Source: Mesoterricola silvestris
Lineage (GTDB): Bacteria; Acidobacteriota; Holophagae; Holophagales; Holophagaceae
DNA length: 64,000 bases
Direction: 5' to 3'
Assembly: GCF_030295405.1 (NCBI RefSeq)
Contig: NZ_AP027080.1
Location: 558,001-622,000, forward strand
In this document: positions 34,049-43,812 of the stretch, piece by piece
How the letters are laid out: each line of letters begins with the position of its first letter
Numbering within the stretch: position 1 is the first letter of the stretch
Translations under genes and position numbers: made by a program
The notes under the pieces: model-generated
The model's input: the letters and a program-made list of their open reading frames with translations, nothing else
What the model was told of the DNA's origin: nothing
Databases searched by the model: none

Positions 34049-37000
34049 ATGCATACCAGGAAGTCCTGCTTGATCGTCCTATCGGCCTTGACGTGCGCCA
34101 TGGTGGCCACGGCCCAGACCGGCACCACCTCGGGCGCCGTGAGGGGCAGCGTGAAGGCCCGCAAGGGCGCCCCCGTGGCCGCGGCCACGGTTTCCGTCCG
34201 CAACCTCGAGACCGGCTTCGCCCGCACCCAGGTCACCGACGCCCGGGGCGAATTCCAGTTCCCCTTCCTGCCCGTGGGCACTTACGAGATCGTCGTCACG
34301 GCCAAGGGGCTCAAGACCGCCAAGGACCCCCTGGTGCGGGTGAGCCTGGGCCAGACCAGCACCCAGAACTTCAGCATGGATTCCGCCGAGGCCTCCGCCG
34401 TGGTGGAGGTGGTGGACGTCACCGCCAGCCTGGACGTGGCCCAGATCAATTCCCAGACCTCCCTGAACCAGGACCTGATCTCCGCCGTTCCCCTGGCCAC
34501 CCGGAACTTCACCGACCTGGTGCAGCTCACCCCCGGGGCCGCCGTGGGCGGAACGTCCTACTACACGTCGGTGGAAGGCGCCCGCGGCGTCCAGAACAAC
34601 CTCCAGATCGACGGCGCCAGCTTCAATTCCAAGTTCAACAGCGAGCAGCGCGGCGGCACCCGCGTGCCCTTCTCCTTCGGCGCCGACTCCATCAAGGAAC
34701 TGCAGGTCATCACCAACTCCTTCGACGCCCAGTACGGCGACGCCGTGGGCGCGGTGGTGAACGCCGTGACCAAGACGGGCACCAACGAACCCTCGGGCAT
34801 GGCCTTCATGATGTTCAAGCCCAACTCCCTGGTGGCCCGGGTCCGGCCCGTGGACTACGACCTCAGCGGCGCCAAGAACTCCCTGACGGCTCGCACCCGC
34901 GACTACAAGACCGCCCAGGGCGGCTTCAACTTCGGCGGCCCCATCATCAAGGACAAGCTCCACTACTTCATCAACGTGGAAGCCTCCCGCCTGAAGGAGG
35001 AGAGCGTTCCGGCCTTCGGCTACGACGGCAACTCCGGCAACGCGGTGGGCGACTACACGGCCTTCTGGGCCCCCAAGGGCATGGGCTCCCTGCTCATGAC
35101 CGGCGCCGGGACCACCCTCTCCCAGGAATCCCAGACCCCCTGGACGGACCAGCAGACCAACGTGGTCGTCATGGGCCGCCTGGACTGGACGGTGAACGAG
35201 AACCACACCGCCACCTTCCGGATCAATTCCCAGAACTACAAGGGTCTCAATGACATCTACCCCGGGACCCGGCGCTACGACGTGGCGGTCTCCGGCAACT
35301 CCACCATGACCTTCAAGAGCCTGTCCTCGGTCCTGGAGCTCAAGTCGATCCTGGGCCCGAACCTCCTGAACGAGGGCCGCCTGCAGATCGCCACCGAGGA
35401 CCGGCCCACCACCCCCAATTCAACCACCTGCGCCCCCGTGCGCATCGCCAGCAACTCGATCAACGCGGGCCAGTACTACATCGATCCCCGCACCACCAAC
35501 GAGAAGACCACCCAGTTCCAGGACACCGTCACCTACATGTCCGGGGACTGGAACCTCAAGGCCGGCGTGGATCTGCAGTACATCCACATGAAGAACCGGT
35601 ACCTCCCCAGCCAGAACGGCAACTGGTCCTTCGGCACCTACTCCATGGCCAATGCCTGGTTCGCCGGTTCCGTCGCGGGCTCCGGCCTGTCCTACAGCCA
35701 GGGCTACTCGCCCCTGGACGGCGTGAGCGACTTCAGCGAGAAGTACTTCGCCGGCTTCCTGCAGGGCCAGTACACCGGCCTCCTGGACAAGCGCCTCATG
35801 CTGAGCCTCGGCGTCCGGGCCAGCAGCGAGCGCTGGAGCGGCAACCCCAACCCCAACGGCAAGCTCCAGGGCCTGGACCGGCAGCCTGACGACAAGGCCC
35901 TGGACCCGCGCTTCGGCTTCAGCCTCGATGTCTTCGGGAACGCCAAGACGGTCATCCGCGGCGGGTACGGCTGGTTCAGCATCAGCAACCCGGGCCAGAC
36001 CGCGTCGGCGGCCATCATGAACAACGGCCTGAACCTCGTCTCCTACTCCGTCACCTCCGCCTCCAACGCGGCGATGTTCAATGCGGGCGGTCTCCTGTCG
36101 GCCGCCAACCGCTGGGGCGGCCCCCTCACCGGCACCGGCTCCCTGCGGCCCCTCTCCATGGCCGAACTGGCCCTCCTGCCCCAGGATGCCGTGGCCGTCA
36201 CGGTCATCGACCCCGAGGCCAAGATGACCCAGGCCCGGTCCATGTCCCTGGGCATCGAACAGGATCTGGGCAACGGCTACACGGTGGGCCTCAAGGCCAC
36301 CTACAAGAAGTACCTGAACCTCCAGTACGGCGTGAACATCAACATCGCCCAGAACGTCGACGGCAGCACCTCGGTGCTCAACGGCGGCATCTACAACGAC
36401 GGCTACCCCACCAAGTGGAACCACTTCTCCAATTCCGCCGCCAACCGCCCCTACACCGCCATCGTGCGGGGCCGCCAGCTGGATCTGAGCGGCTTCGGTG
36501 ACGTGATCCTCTCCAAGTACGACGGGGAAGGGCGCTACAAGAACCTGGTGCTGGAGTTCGGCCGGAACATCCCCGAACAGTGGGGCTTCAAGGGCAACCT
36601 GACCTTCGCCAAGGCCGAGGACAACAACTCCAACGAGCGCGCCACCCTCACCTCCGCCAGCGCCCTCACCGAGAATCCCGCCGATCCCCTCCAGTCCTAC
36701 GCCCTCAGCGACAACGACCACAAGTTCCGGGCCGTGCTGGCCTGGTGGGCGCCCAAGGTCTACGGTGTCCGCATTTCCGGTGTCACGACCTTCACCAGCG
36801 GGCGGCCCTACTCGGGGATCTACTACAGCGACGTGAACGGCGACGGCAAGTACATCGACACCGCGGGAGGCCGGAACGCCTACCGCCAGCCCTCCACCAA
36901 GACCTTCGACCTGCGCTTCGACCGGACCTTCCAGATCACCAAGGGGCTGGGCGTGGAAGCCATCGTGGACATCTACAACGTCTTCAACTGGTCCAATATG

Positions 37001-37129
37001 TGGACCTCCCAGACCTACTACGCCGCGTCCCCCCTGGACCGGGGCTCCTACGCCCAGACGTTCGGGCGGCTCGATATGCCCGACAGCAAGACGCGCGAAG
37101 TTCAGTTCACCCTCAAGGCCCGCTTCTAG
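34049..37129 (+). CDS. Oar-type TonB-dependent outer-membrane receptor
   Basis: This is a 1026-residue outer-membrane protein. A signal peptide ends near MVATAQ. A carboxypeptidase-regulatory-like domain follows (GAVRGSVKARKGAPVAAATVSV...GTYEIVVTAKG, about 30-115), then a plug domain (about 130-240, with GARGVQNNLQIDG) and a large beta-barrel that ends in the typical terminal phenylalanine (LKARF). This layout is the Oar/SusC-like receptor type abundant in Acidobacteriota, for uptake of large or unknown substrates. The ATG at 34049 with AAGGAG 5 bases upstream was preferred; the frame is open back to 33959. Two very large surface lipoprotein genes follow in the same direction. Confidence 0.92.
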   Translation: MHTRKSCLIVLSALTCAMVATAQTGTTSGAVRGSVKARKGAPVAAATVSVRNLETGFARTQVTDARGEFQFPFLPVGTYEIVVTAKGLKTAKDPLVRVSLGQTSTQNFSMDSAEASAVVEVVDVTASLDVAQINSQTSLNQDLISAVPLATRNFTDLVQLTPGAAVGGTSYYTSVEGARGVQNNLQIDGASFNSKFNSEQRGGTRVPFSFGADSIKELQVITNSFDAQYGDAVGAVVNAVTKTGTNEPSGMAFMMFKPNSLVARVRPVDYDLSGAKNSLTARTRDYKTAQGGFNFGGPIIKDKLHYFINVEASRLKEESVPAFGYDGNSGNAVGDYTAFWAPKGMGSLLMTGAGTTLSQESQTPWTDQQTNVVVMGRLDWTVNENHTATFRINSQNYKGLNDIYPGTRRYDVAVSGNSTMTFKSLSSVLELKSILGPNLLNEGRLQIATEDRPTTPNSTTCAPVRIASNSINAGQYYIDPRTTNEKTTQFQDTVTYMSGDWNLKAGVDLQYIHMKNRYLPSQNGNWSFGTYSMANAWFAGSVAGSGLSYSQGYSPLDGVSDFSEKYFAGFLQGQYTGLLDKRLMLSLGVRASSERWSGNPNPNGKLQGLDRQPDDKALDPRFGFSLDVFGNAKTVIRGGYGWFSISNPGQTASAAIMNNGLNLVSYSVTSASNAAMFNAGGLLSAANRWGGPLTGTGSLRPLSMAELALLPQDAVAVTVIDPEAKMTQARSMSLGIEQDLGNGYTVGLKATYKKYLNLQYGVNINIAQNVDGSTSVLNGGIYNDGYPTKWNHFSNSAANRPYTAIVRGRQLDLSGFGDVILSKYDGEGRYKNLVLEFGRNIPEQWGFKGNLTFAKAEDNNSNERATLTSASALTENPADPLQSYALSDNDHKFRAVLAWWAPKVYGVRISGVTTFTSGRPYSGIYYSDVNGDGKYIDTAGGRNAYRQPSTKTFDLRFDRTFQITKGLGVEAIVDIYNVFNWSNMWTSQTYYAASPLDRGSYAQTFGRLDMPDSKTREVQFTLKARF

Positions 37130-37181
37130 GCCCACGACCATGACGAACCTCTTTTCCGATCCAGCCTCTTCAGGAGTACGT

Positions 37182-40100
37182 ATGTTCACCCGCTTGACCC
37201 CCCGAGGTACCGGCAAGGCCCTGGCCTATGTGGGCACCGGAATCAGCCTGGGCCTCGTGTCCATGCAGCTGGGCTGCACCAACTCGAACAAGGCGTTCGA
37301 GACCCCCTCCCCCAACATCTCGTCCTTCCTCATCTGCCAGCCCAAGCAGGGCACCTGGGACAGCACCGCCACCCGCACCGTGAACATCGCCAAGGGCGGC
37401 ACCGTCCTCATCCGCGCCAACTTCGCCACCACGGGCGGCACGGCCCTCATCACCCCGGGCAACCTCACCCCCACCACCAACGGCATCATCACCCTCAACG
37501 GCATCACGTCCACCACGGTCTACACCCTCACCGTGACCAGCGCCAAGGGCGAGGTGAGCACCAGCACCGTGACCGCCACGGTCCTGCCGGCCCCCTCCAA
37601 CCTCACCTACGCCGTGCCCGACGCCACGTACTACAAGGACGTCTTCGTGGGCACCAACGCGGTGAGCGTGACCGGCGGCGGCACCTACACCTACTCGGTC
37701 ACCCCCGCGCTTCCCGCCGGCATGACCCTCGACGCCACCTCCGGCGCCATTTCCGGGGCCCCCCAGGCCATGAGCTCCGCCACGGCCTACACCGTCACCG
37801 CCGTGGACTCCGTGGGCCAGAGCACCACGGGCACGGTGTCCATCAAGGTCCTGGCCACCCCCGTGACCTTCACGGAAAGCGTCCGGGCCGTGGTCAAGGG
37901 CGATTCCGCCACCCTGACCTGGGACGCCACCTCCGTGGCGGGCCTGTTCAAGGGGGCCACCCTCACCGCCAACCCCGCGGACGCCACCCTCCCGGCCACC
38001 ATCGACCTGGCGGGCAGCATCACCGTCACCCCCACCGCCACCACCACCTACACCCTCTCCCTCACGCCCGCCGCCGGGGGCGCCCCGGTGACCCGCACCC
38101 TGGGCCTGACCGTGGGTTCCGGCCCCTTCTCCTTCGTGGACTTCAAGGCCTCCCCGGCGGTCACGGAGTTCGACGGCTCCAGCGTACTCACCTGGGACTA
38201 CCTGAACACCCCCGACACCCTCACCCTGGACGGCGCCGACGTGCTCAGCCTCACGTCCAAGACCGTGAGCCCCATCCGCCGCCAGACCTACACCCTCACC
38301 GGCGGCAACGCCCTCAACACCACCAACGCCACCATCACCACGGCGGTCGCCGCCAAGGGCTTCGACCTGCTGGCCGGCAGCACCGCCGGCCCCGGCTACC
38401 TGGACGGCACGGGCGCCACCGCCCGCTTCGGCCTGAACTCCGCGGCCATCAGCGGCACCACCGCCGCCTCCATGAACCTGTCCGTGGATCCCAGCGACAA
38501 CATCTACGTGGCGGACAGCCTCCTCGCCAATGTGCGCATGATCAGCCCCACCGGCGTGGTCACCACCCTGGCGGGCAAGGCCGGAGTGCCCTGGATCAAC
38601 ACCACCATCAGCGGCGACGGCAGCGGCAACGGCACCGCCGCCCGGTTCAAGAACCCCGCCCACGTCCTGTACGTGGACGCCAACACCCTCTACGTGACCG
38701 ACTACTACACCAACTCCGTGCGCAAGCTGGCCAAGCAGGGGGATGGATCCTGGACGGTTTCCACCTTTGCGGGCACCGTGGGCACCTACGGGGATTCCAG
38801 CAAGCAGCTCCTGGACGACCCCCTCTGTTCCGTTCTCTACAATGGCAAACTCTACATCGCCTCCGCCTATGACTCGTCCATCCGGATCTTCGATCCGGCG
38901 GCGGCCGCAGGCAGCCAGTTCACCGTGCTTGCGGGCGGAAACGGCGCGGCCAGCTATGGCCTCAAGGACGCCACCGGAAGCCTCGCCCTGTTCCGGACCC
39001 TTTCGTCCATGGCCATCGACCCCGCCAACGGCACCCTCTACGTGGCCGACCGGGAGAACCACGCCATCCGTCAGGTGACCCAGGCCGGCGTGGTGACCAC
39101 CATCGCCGGGGCCTATCCCACCGCCACCGCCGGGAACGTGGACGGCAGCGGCCTCAACGCCCGCTTCGCCCGCCCCGCGGGCATCGTCCGGGCCAGCAAC
39201 GGCACCCTGTTCGTGGCGGACAACAACAACCACACCATCCGCAAGATGGTCTACAACGCCGGGACCTCCGCCTGGGACGTCACCACCATCGCCGGCACCG
39301 GCGTGGCGGGCTACAAGGAGGGCGCCGGCACCCAGGCGGCCTTCAACGGGCCCGAGGGCATCACCCTGGATTCCGCGGGCAACCTCTATGTGGCCGATGC
39401 CGTCAATGCCCTGATCCGCAAGCTGACCCCGTCCGCGGACGCCACCCCGGTGTACACCACCTCGCCCTTCGCGGGCTCCCGGGATTCGGGCACCACCGAC
39501 GAGACCATCGCCACCGCCCGGTTCTACAACCCCAACGGCGTGGCCGTGGACGCCAACAACACCATCTACATCGCCGACGAGGCCAACGACGTGGTGCGCA
39601 AGATCACCCCCGACGGCACCGTGAGCACCATCGGCACCGGCTACACCTTTACCGATCCCTACTGCCTCACCGTGGACGGGAACCAGAACGTGTACGTCCT
39701 GGACCGCCTGGCGACCACCATCAAGGTGGTGAAGATCGACACCGCGGGCGTGGCCACCCCGATCACCCTGGGCTACACCTTCACCGCCAACACGCCCCGG
39801 GGCATCGCGGTCACCAGCGACGGCGCCAGCCTCTTCATCGCCCACGCCACGGCCATCCGCAAGTTCACCGTGGCCACCGGCGCCCAGGCCCCCGCCAACA
39901 TCGCCAGCCAGGGTTCCGTCAACGGCCTGGCCGTGGACGGCACCTCCGTCTACTGGACGGACTTCAGCCTCCACTCCGTCAAGAAGGCCAGCCAGGACTT
40001 CAGCACCACCCCGACCGTGACGGTCGTGGCCGGCGGCAACACCTCCTCCACCTCCGGCTTCGTGGACGGCTCCTGCGTGCCCAGCACCGGCACGGCCCGG

Positions 40101-40436
40101 TTCTTCAACCCCGTGAACCTGGCCATCCTGAAGGACCCCGTCACCGGCAGCGCCAAGTACATCTATGTGGTGGACCAGTCCAACCACGCCATCCGGAAGA
40201 TCGACGTGGGCGCCTCCCTGGTGAGCACCGTCGTGGGCGCCACCGAGACGGTGACGAACTTCAACGGCAGCACCAGCCTCGTGCCCGCCCACCTCAACAC
40301 CACCCGGGGCACCCTGGGCACCGCCGGCACCTCCGGCCTCTACTTCCCCAAGGGCCTTGGGATCACCCCCGCCGGCGACCTCATCGTCACCTCCGGCGAC
40401 AGCGTCATGCAGATCACGGCCCCCGAAGGCCAGTAA
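37182..40436 (+). CDS. NHL-repeat surface lipoprotein with Ig-like domains
   Basis: This 1084-residue protein has a signal peptide and lipobox (SMQLGC near residue 28), so it is likely a lipoprotein. The N-terminal third has Ig-like or putative-Ig folds (GGGTYTYSVTPALPAGMTLDATSGAISG). From about residue 410 there is a long series of NHL-type propeller repeats (NIYVADSLLANVRMISPTG, TLYVADRENHAIRQVTQAG, TIYIADEANDVVRKITPDG and others). I chose ATG 37182 because AGGAG lies 5 bases upstream and the signal peptide begins there; the ATG at 37140 has no ribosome-binding site. It begins 52 bp after the receptor gene. Binding of ligands or surface adhesion is likely, but the ligand is unknown. Confidence 0.88.
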   Translation: MFTRLTPRGTGKALAYVGTGISLGLVSMQLGCTNSNKAFETPSPNISSFLICQPKQGTWDSTATRTVNIAKGGTVLIRANFATTGGTALITPGNLTPTTNGIITLNGITSTTVYTLTVTSAKGEVSTSTVTATVLPAPSNLTYAVPDATYYKDVFVGTNAVSVTGGGTYTYSVTPALPAGMTLDATSGAISGAPQAMSSATAYTVTAVDSVGQSTTGTVSIKVLATPVTFTESVRAVVKGDSATLTWDATSVAGLFKGATLTANPADATLPATIDLAGSITVTPTATTTYTLSLTPAAGGAPVTRTLGLTVGSGPFSFVDFKASPAVTEFDGSSVLTWDYLNTPDTLTLDGADVLSLTSKTVSPIRRQTYTLTGGNALNTTNATITTAVAAKGFDLLAGSTAGPGYLDGTGATARFGLNSAAISGTTAASMNLSVDPSDNIYVADSLLANVRMISPTGVVTTLAGKAGVPWINTTISGDGSGNGTAARFKNPAHVLYVDANTLYVTDYYTNSVRKLAKQGDGSWTVSTFAGTVGTYGDSSKQLLDDPLCSVLYNGKLYIASAYDSSIRIFDPAAAAGSQFTVLAGGNGAASYGLKDATGSLALFRTLSSMAIDPANGTLYVADRENHAIRQVTQAGVVTTIAGAYPTATAGNVDGSGLNARFARPAGIVRASNGTLFVADNNNHTIRKMVYNAGTSAWDVTTIAGTGVAGYKEGAGTQAAFNGPEGITLDSAGNLYVADAVNALIRKLTPSADATPVYTTSPFAGSRDSGTTDETIATARFYNPNGVAVDANNTIYIADEANDVVRKITPDGTVSTIGTGYTFTDPYCLTVDGNQNVYVLDRLATTIKVVKIDTAGVATPITLGYTFTANTPRGIAVTSDGASLFIAHATAIRKFTVATGAQAPANIASQGSVNGLAVDGTSVYWTDFSLHSVKKASQDFSTTPTVTVVAGGNTSSTSGFVDGSCVPSTGTARFFNPVNLAILKDPVTGSAKYIYVVDQSNHAIRKIDVGASLVSTVVGATETVTNFNGSTSLVPAHLNTTRGTLGTAGTSGLYFPKGLGITPAGDLIVTSGDSVMQITAPEGQ

Positions 40437-40496
40437 CCAGCTGATTCCCGAATCCTTCAATCCCTTTCGACCCCACCGCGGGTCAAGGAGTCCACG

Positions 40497-43400
40497 ATGA
40501 ACATCCAACGAGCATTGGCTCGTTTCGCACGGCCCCTTTGCGTCACGGGTGGCTTGACAGTTCCTGCGCTCGCCATCGGCGCGCTGGCGCTTCCGGTCCT
40601 CTTCACGGGCTGCTCCAGCAGCAAGCATGATCCGGACGCTCCGGTCGCCGCCCCCGTCATCACCGCCCAGCCCGCCAACGTGAACGCGGTAGACGGCGGC
40701 ACCGCCACCCTGAGCGTGACGGCCACGGGCGATTCCCTCTCCTACCAGTGGCGGAGGGGCGGCGCGTCCCTCCTGGGCAAGACCTCGGCCACCCTGACCC
40801 TGAACCCCGTGGCCACCACGGACGCGGGCAGCTACACCGTGGTGGTCACCAACACCGTTAACGGCCGCACCGCGACCACCACCAGCGCCGCCGCGGTGCT
40901 GTCCATCGTCGCCAAGGCCGAGGCCCCCGTCTTCACCACCAGCCCCGCGGCCGCCTCGGCCGTGGAGGGCGGGTCGGCCACGTTCAACGCCCTGGCCACC
41001 GGCAACGGCACCGTGACCTACCAGTGGCTCAAGGGCGGCACCGCCCTGGTGAACCAGACCGGCGCCGCGCTCACGATCAGCCCGGTCACCGCCGCCGACG
41101 CCGGCAGCTACACCGTGACCGCCACCAACACCCTCAACGGCACCACTGCAGCCACCACCAGCGCCGCGGCCGTCCTCACCGTCCTGCCCGCGGCCACCGT
41201 CCCGGTCATCGGCACGGCCCCCGCCGCCCAGACCGTCCTGGAAGGCGATTCCGCCACCTTCACCGTCGCCGCCACCGGCAACGGCGCCCTGAGCTACCAG
41301 TGGCTCCTGGGTGGCGTGCCCATCAGCGGCAAGACCAACGCGGCCCTCACCCTGAGCCCCGTGCTGCTCACGGACGCCGGCGACTACACCGTCACCGTCA
41401 CCAACACCCTGAACGGCACCACGGCCACCGCCACCAGCGCCGCCGCCACCCTCACGGTGACCCCCAAGCCGGTCGCGGTCTCCATCACCGCCCAGCCCCA
41501 GCCCGCCGTCGTCACGGCCCCCGCCGGCGCCACCTTCTCGGTGACCGCCACGGGCAACAACCTCTCCTACGCCTGGAAGGACGGCTCCGGCGCGGCCGTG
41601 GGCACCGATTCCCCCACGCTCACCGTGGCCGCCACCGACCTGCACACCGTCTCCAACAGCTACACCGTGACCGTGACCAGCGGCTCGACCCACGTGGTCA
41701 GCGACGCCGCGACCCTCACCGTCTCCGCCCCCAAGCCCGTCTACGCCGGCGACCCCACCGTCACCGACACGACCCGGCCGTACACCGTCGTCTCCTCCTT
41801 CCTCACCACGGCCCCCGCGGATCCCTCCGGTTCCTTCCGGGTGGGCTACGACACCGCCAAGCTTTCCCCGGTGTGGTCCTCCGCGTGCTTCTTCCCCAGC
41901 GCCCCCTGGACCTTCGCCCGTCCTTCCGACTACCCCACGGATCCCCGCATCGCCGGTTCGGCCATCTCGTCCGACTATTCCGGCACGGGCTACAGCCGCG
42001 GCCACCAGACCCAGTTCGCGAACCTGAGGGACGTCTACGGCCCCGACGCCGGCGCCTCCACGATGTACATGACCAACATGTGCCCGCAGGTGCAGGCCCT
42101 CAACGGCGGCGTCTGGGGTGACCTGGAAACGCTCACCACCCAGACCCTCACCGCCGCCTTCGGCCGGGTCTGGATCTACACCGGTCCCATCTTCAGCACC
42201 CCGCTGGTGGCCCCCATCAGCGCCAAGAACATCCCCATCGCCACCGCCTTCTACAAGATCCTGGTGCGCGAGACCCCGGCCGGCCCCAAGGTCCTGGCCC
42301 TCATCGTCCCCCACAGCACCACGGTCTCCGGCACCGCCGGCCCCGCCGTGACCATGGTGGACGCCGACCTCTGGAAGTTCGCCACCACCGTGGACCGGGT
42401 GCAGGAACTCACCGGCCTGAACTTCTTCCCGGCCCCCGCCTCCCCCCTGCCCGCGACCTTCACCTCCGTGGTGGACGTCACCGGATGGGGCAACACCCTC
42501 GAACAGGGCCCCAACCGCCCCAACGTGCACATCATCAAGCCCAGCTGGGATTCCACCTTCACCCACGTGCACAACACCACCAACGCCGTGACGACCATCG
42601 CCACCTCCAACGCCATGGTGGGCGACGCGGTGCCCTTCGAGGGCCAGGCGACGGCCGATCCCGATGCCATCACCGGCACCACCTGGAACTTCGGTGACGG
42701 CAGCGCCACGGTCACCACCCCCTCCACCACCCACGTGTTCACGACGGCGGGCTCGTACACGGCCAGCTTCACGGCCACCGACGCCCTGGGCCACACCAGC
42801 ACCCTCTCCCGGGTGGTCACCATCACCAGCCCCACCCCCACCACGCCCACCTTCACCACCCAGCCCCAGACCCAGACGGTCTTCGCCGGCAATGCGGTGT
42901 TCCTCTCCGCGGCCGCCACCGGCAACGGCACCGTCACCTACCAGTGGCAGAAGGATTCCGTGGACATCCCCGGCGCCACCGCCGCCACCCTGAAGCTGAC
43001 CAGCGTGACCACGGCCAACAGCGGCACCTACACCGTGATCGCCACCAACACGAGCGGTTCCTCCGCCCTCACCGCCACCAGCAACAGCGCCGTCCTGACC
43101 GTGAACGCCGTTCCCGCCAAGGACATGTATGAAGGCTTCGAGACCGGCGCCAAGACGTCGTACACTTCGGGGGTCGTGGCCCTGGGCACCGGTTCCTGGA
43201 CCCTCACCGACGCCCTCCTGGCCTCCTCCACCGCCAATGGCGGCAGCACCAGCGATCACTTCCTGGGCCTCGCCGGCGTTCGCCTGCGCAACTCCGCCCC
43301 CGGCGGCAAGATCACCATGGGCTTCGACTGGGCCCTGGGCGCCCAGAGCGTTTCCGTGAAGGTCGCCAAGTACGGCTCCGAGGCCCCCGGCCCCATCGGC

Positions 43401-43595
43401 CTCTTCTCCTCCGTGGACGGCGGCACCACCTGGGTCCACGTCCTGCCCGACGCCACCATCACGTCCACCACTCCGACCACGGTCACCTGGACGGTGGGCA
43501 TCGCCGGTTCGGTTCGCTTCGAACTCCGCCGCATGGACGCCACCAACAACACCCTGCGTTCCTGCATCGACGACTTCTACATCGTGGGCTACTAA
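40497..43595 (+). CDS. Ig-domain lipoprotein with DNA/RNA non-specific nuclease domain
   Basis: This is a 1032-residue lipoprotein (lipobox LFTGC near residue 40). Four Ig-like domains span about residues 50-415, each with the SYQW / DAGSYTVTVTNT pattern. A NUC1-type non-specific endonuclease domain fills about 418-650: YSRGHQTQFANLRD near 500 in place of the usual DRGH, and MTNMCPQVQALNGGVW near 523, the Mg-binding asparagine region. A PKD domain (WNFGDGSATV, about 700-780), another Ig domain and a C-terminal lectin-like or MAM-like part (MYEGFETGAK...) follow. It may degrade extracellular nucleic acid for nutrients. It ends the receptor operon and is followed by a strong terminator. Confidence 0.87.
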   Translation: MNIQRALARFARPLCVTGGLTVPALAIGALALPVLFTGCSSSKHDPDAPVAAPVITAQPANVNAVDGGTATLSVTATGDSLSYQWRRGGASLLGKTSATLTLNPVATTDAGSYTVVVTNTVNGRTATTTSAAAVLSIVAKAEAPVFTTSPAAASAVEGGSATFNALATGNGTVTYQWLKGGTALVNQTGAALTISPVTAADAGSYTVTATNTLNGTTAATTSAAAVLTVLPAATVPVIGTAPAAQTVLEGDSATFTVAATGNGALSYQWLLGGVPISGKTNAALTLSPVLLTDAGDYTVTVTNTLNGTTATATSAAATLTVTPKPVAVSITAQPQPAVVTAPAGATFSVTATGNNLSYAWKDGSGAAVGTDSPTLTVAATDLHTVSNSYTVTVTSGSTHVVSDAATLTVSAPKPVYAGDPTVTDTTRPYTVVSSFLTTAPADPSGSFRVGYDTAKLSPVWSSACFFPSAPWTFARPSDYPTDPRIAGSAISSDYSGTGYSRGHQTQFANLRDVYGPDAGASTMYMTNMCPQVQALNGGVWGDLETLTTQTLTAAFGRVWIYTGPIFSTPLVAPISAKNIPIATAFYKILVRETPAGPKVLALIVPHSTTVSGTAGPAVTMVDADLWKFATTVDRVQELTGLNFFPAPASPLPATFTSVVDVTGWGNTLEQGPNRPNVHIIKPSWDSTFTHVHNTTNAVTTIATSNAMVGDAVPFEGQATADPDAITGTTWNFGDGSATVTTPSTTHVFTTAGSYTASFTATDALGHTSTLSRVVTITSPTPTTPTFTTQPQTQTVFAGNAVFLSAAATGNGTVTYQWQKDSVDIPGATAATLKLTSVTTANSGTYTVIATNTSGSSALTATSNSAVLTVNAVPAKDMYEGFETGAKTSYTSGVVALGTGSWTLTDALLASSTANGGSTSDHFLGLAGVRLRNSAPGGKITMGFDWALGAQSVSVKVAKYGSEAPGPIGLFSSVDGGTTWVHVLPDATITSTTPTTVTWTVGIAGSVRFELRRMDATNNTLRSCIDDFYIVGY

Positions 43596-43618
43596 CCTCC
43601 AGCCCACCCGGTCCCCGG

Positions 43619-43660
43619 GCCCCGGAACCGCTTCCACGGTTCCGGGGCCTGTTCGTTTGT
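43619..43660 (+). terminator. Terminator after the nuclease lipoprotein gene
   Basis: GGCCCCGGAACC (43619-43630) pairs perfectly with GGTTCCGGGGCC (43639-43650), giving a 12-bp stem with an 8-base loop. A T-rich tail (TGTTCGTTTG) follows. It lies 24 bp after the stop codon and should end the receptor operon. Confidence 0.85.
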
Positions 43661-43739
43661 CTGGTTGTTTGAAATCCCCCCGGAAAACAATAGTTTTTTC
43701 ACGATAGACATCCCCCGGTCGAGGTGTTCTACTCCTTCA

Positions 43740-43790
43740 TCAATTCGAAATTGACAGTTCGTCGTCCGGTAGCCCCCTTCCGGGGCTACC
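43740..43790 (+). promoter_or_regulatory. Palindrome and hairpin in the dctA leader
   Basis: TCAATT-CGA-AATTGA (43740-43754) is a perfect 6-bp inverted repeat that may be an operator. GGTAGCCCC (43768-43776) pairs with GGGGCTACC (43782-43790) in a 9-bp stem 22 bp before the dctA ATG. The second structure lies in the probable leader and could affect translation or mRNA stability. Neither has a matching known class. Confidence 0.45.
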
Positions 43791-43812
43791 TGCATTTCGG
43801 ATTAGGGGGGGA

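Noticed and set aside
38400-40430. Possible minisatellite
   Set aside because: The pattern is explained by NHL propeller repeats in protein; the DNA repeats are not exact.
40640-43110. Possible tandem DNA repeat array or CRISPR
   Set aside because: The periodicity comes from repeated Ig-like protein domains with divergent DNA; there are no constant direct repeats with spacers.
37170-43637. Uninterrupted 2155-codon frame on the minus strand
   Set aside because: It is antisense to two clear lipoprotein genes; its Gly/Val/His-rich composition is the usual shadow of Thr/Ala-rich GC3-biased coding.
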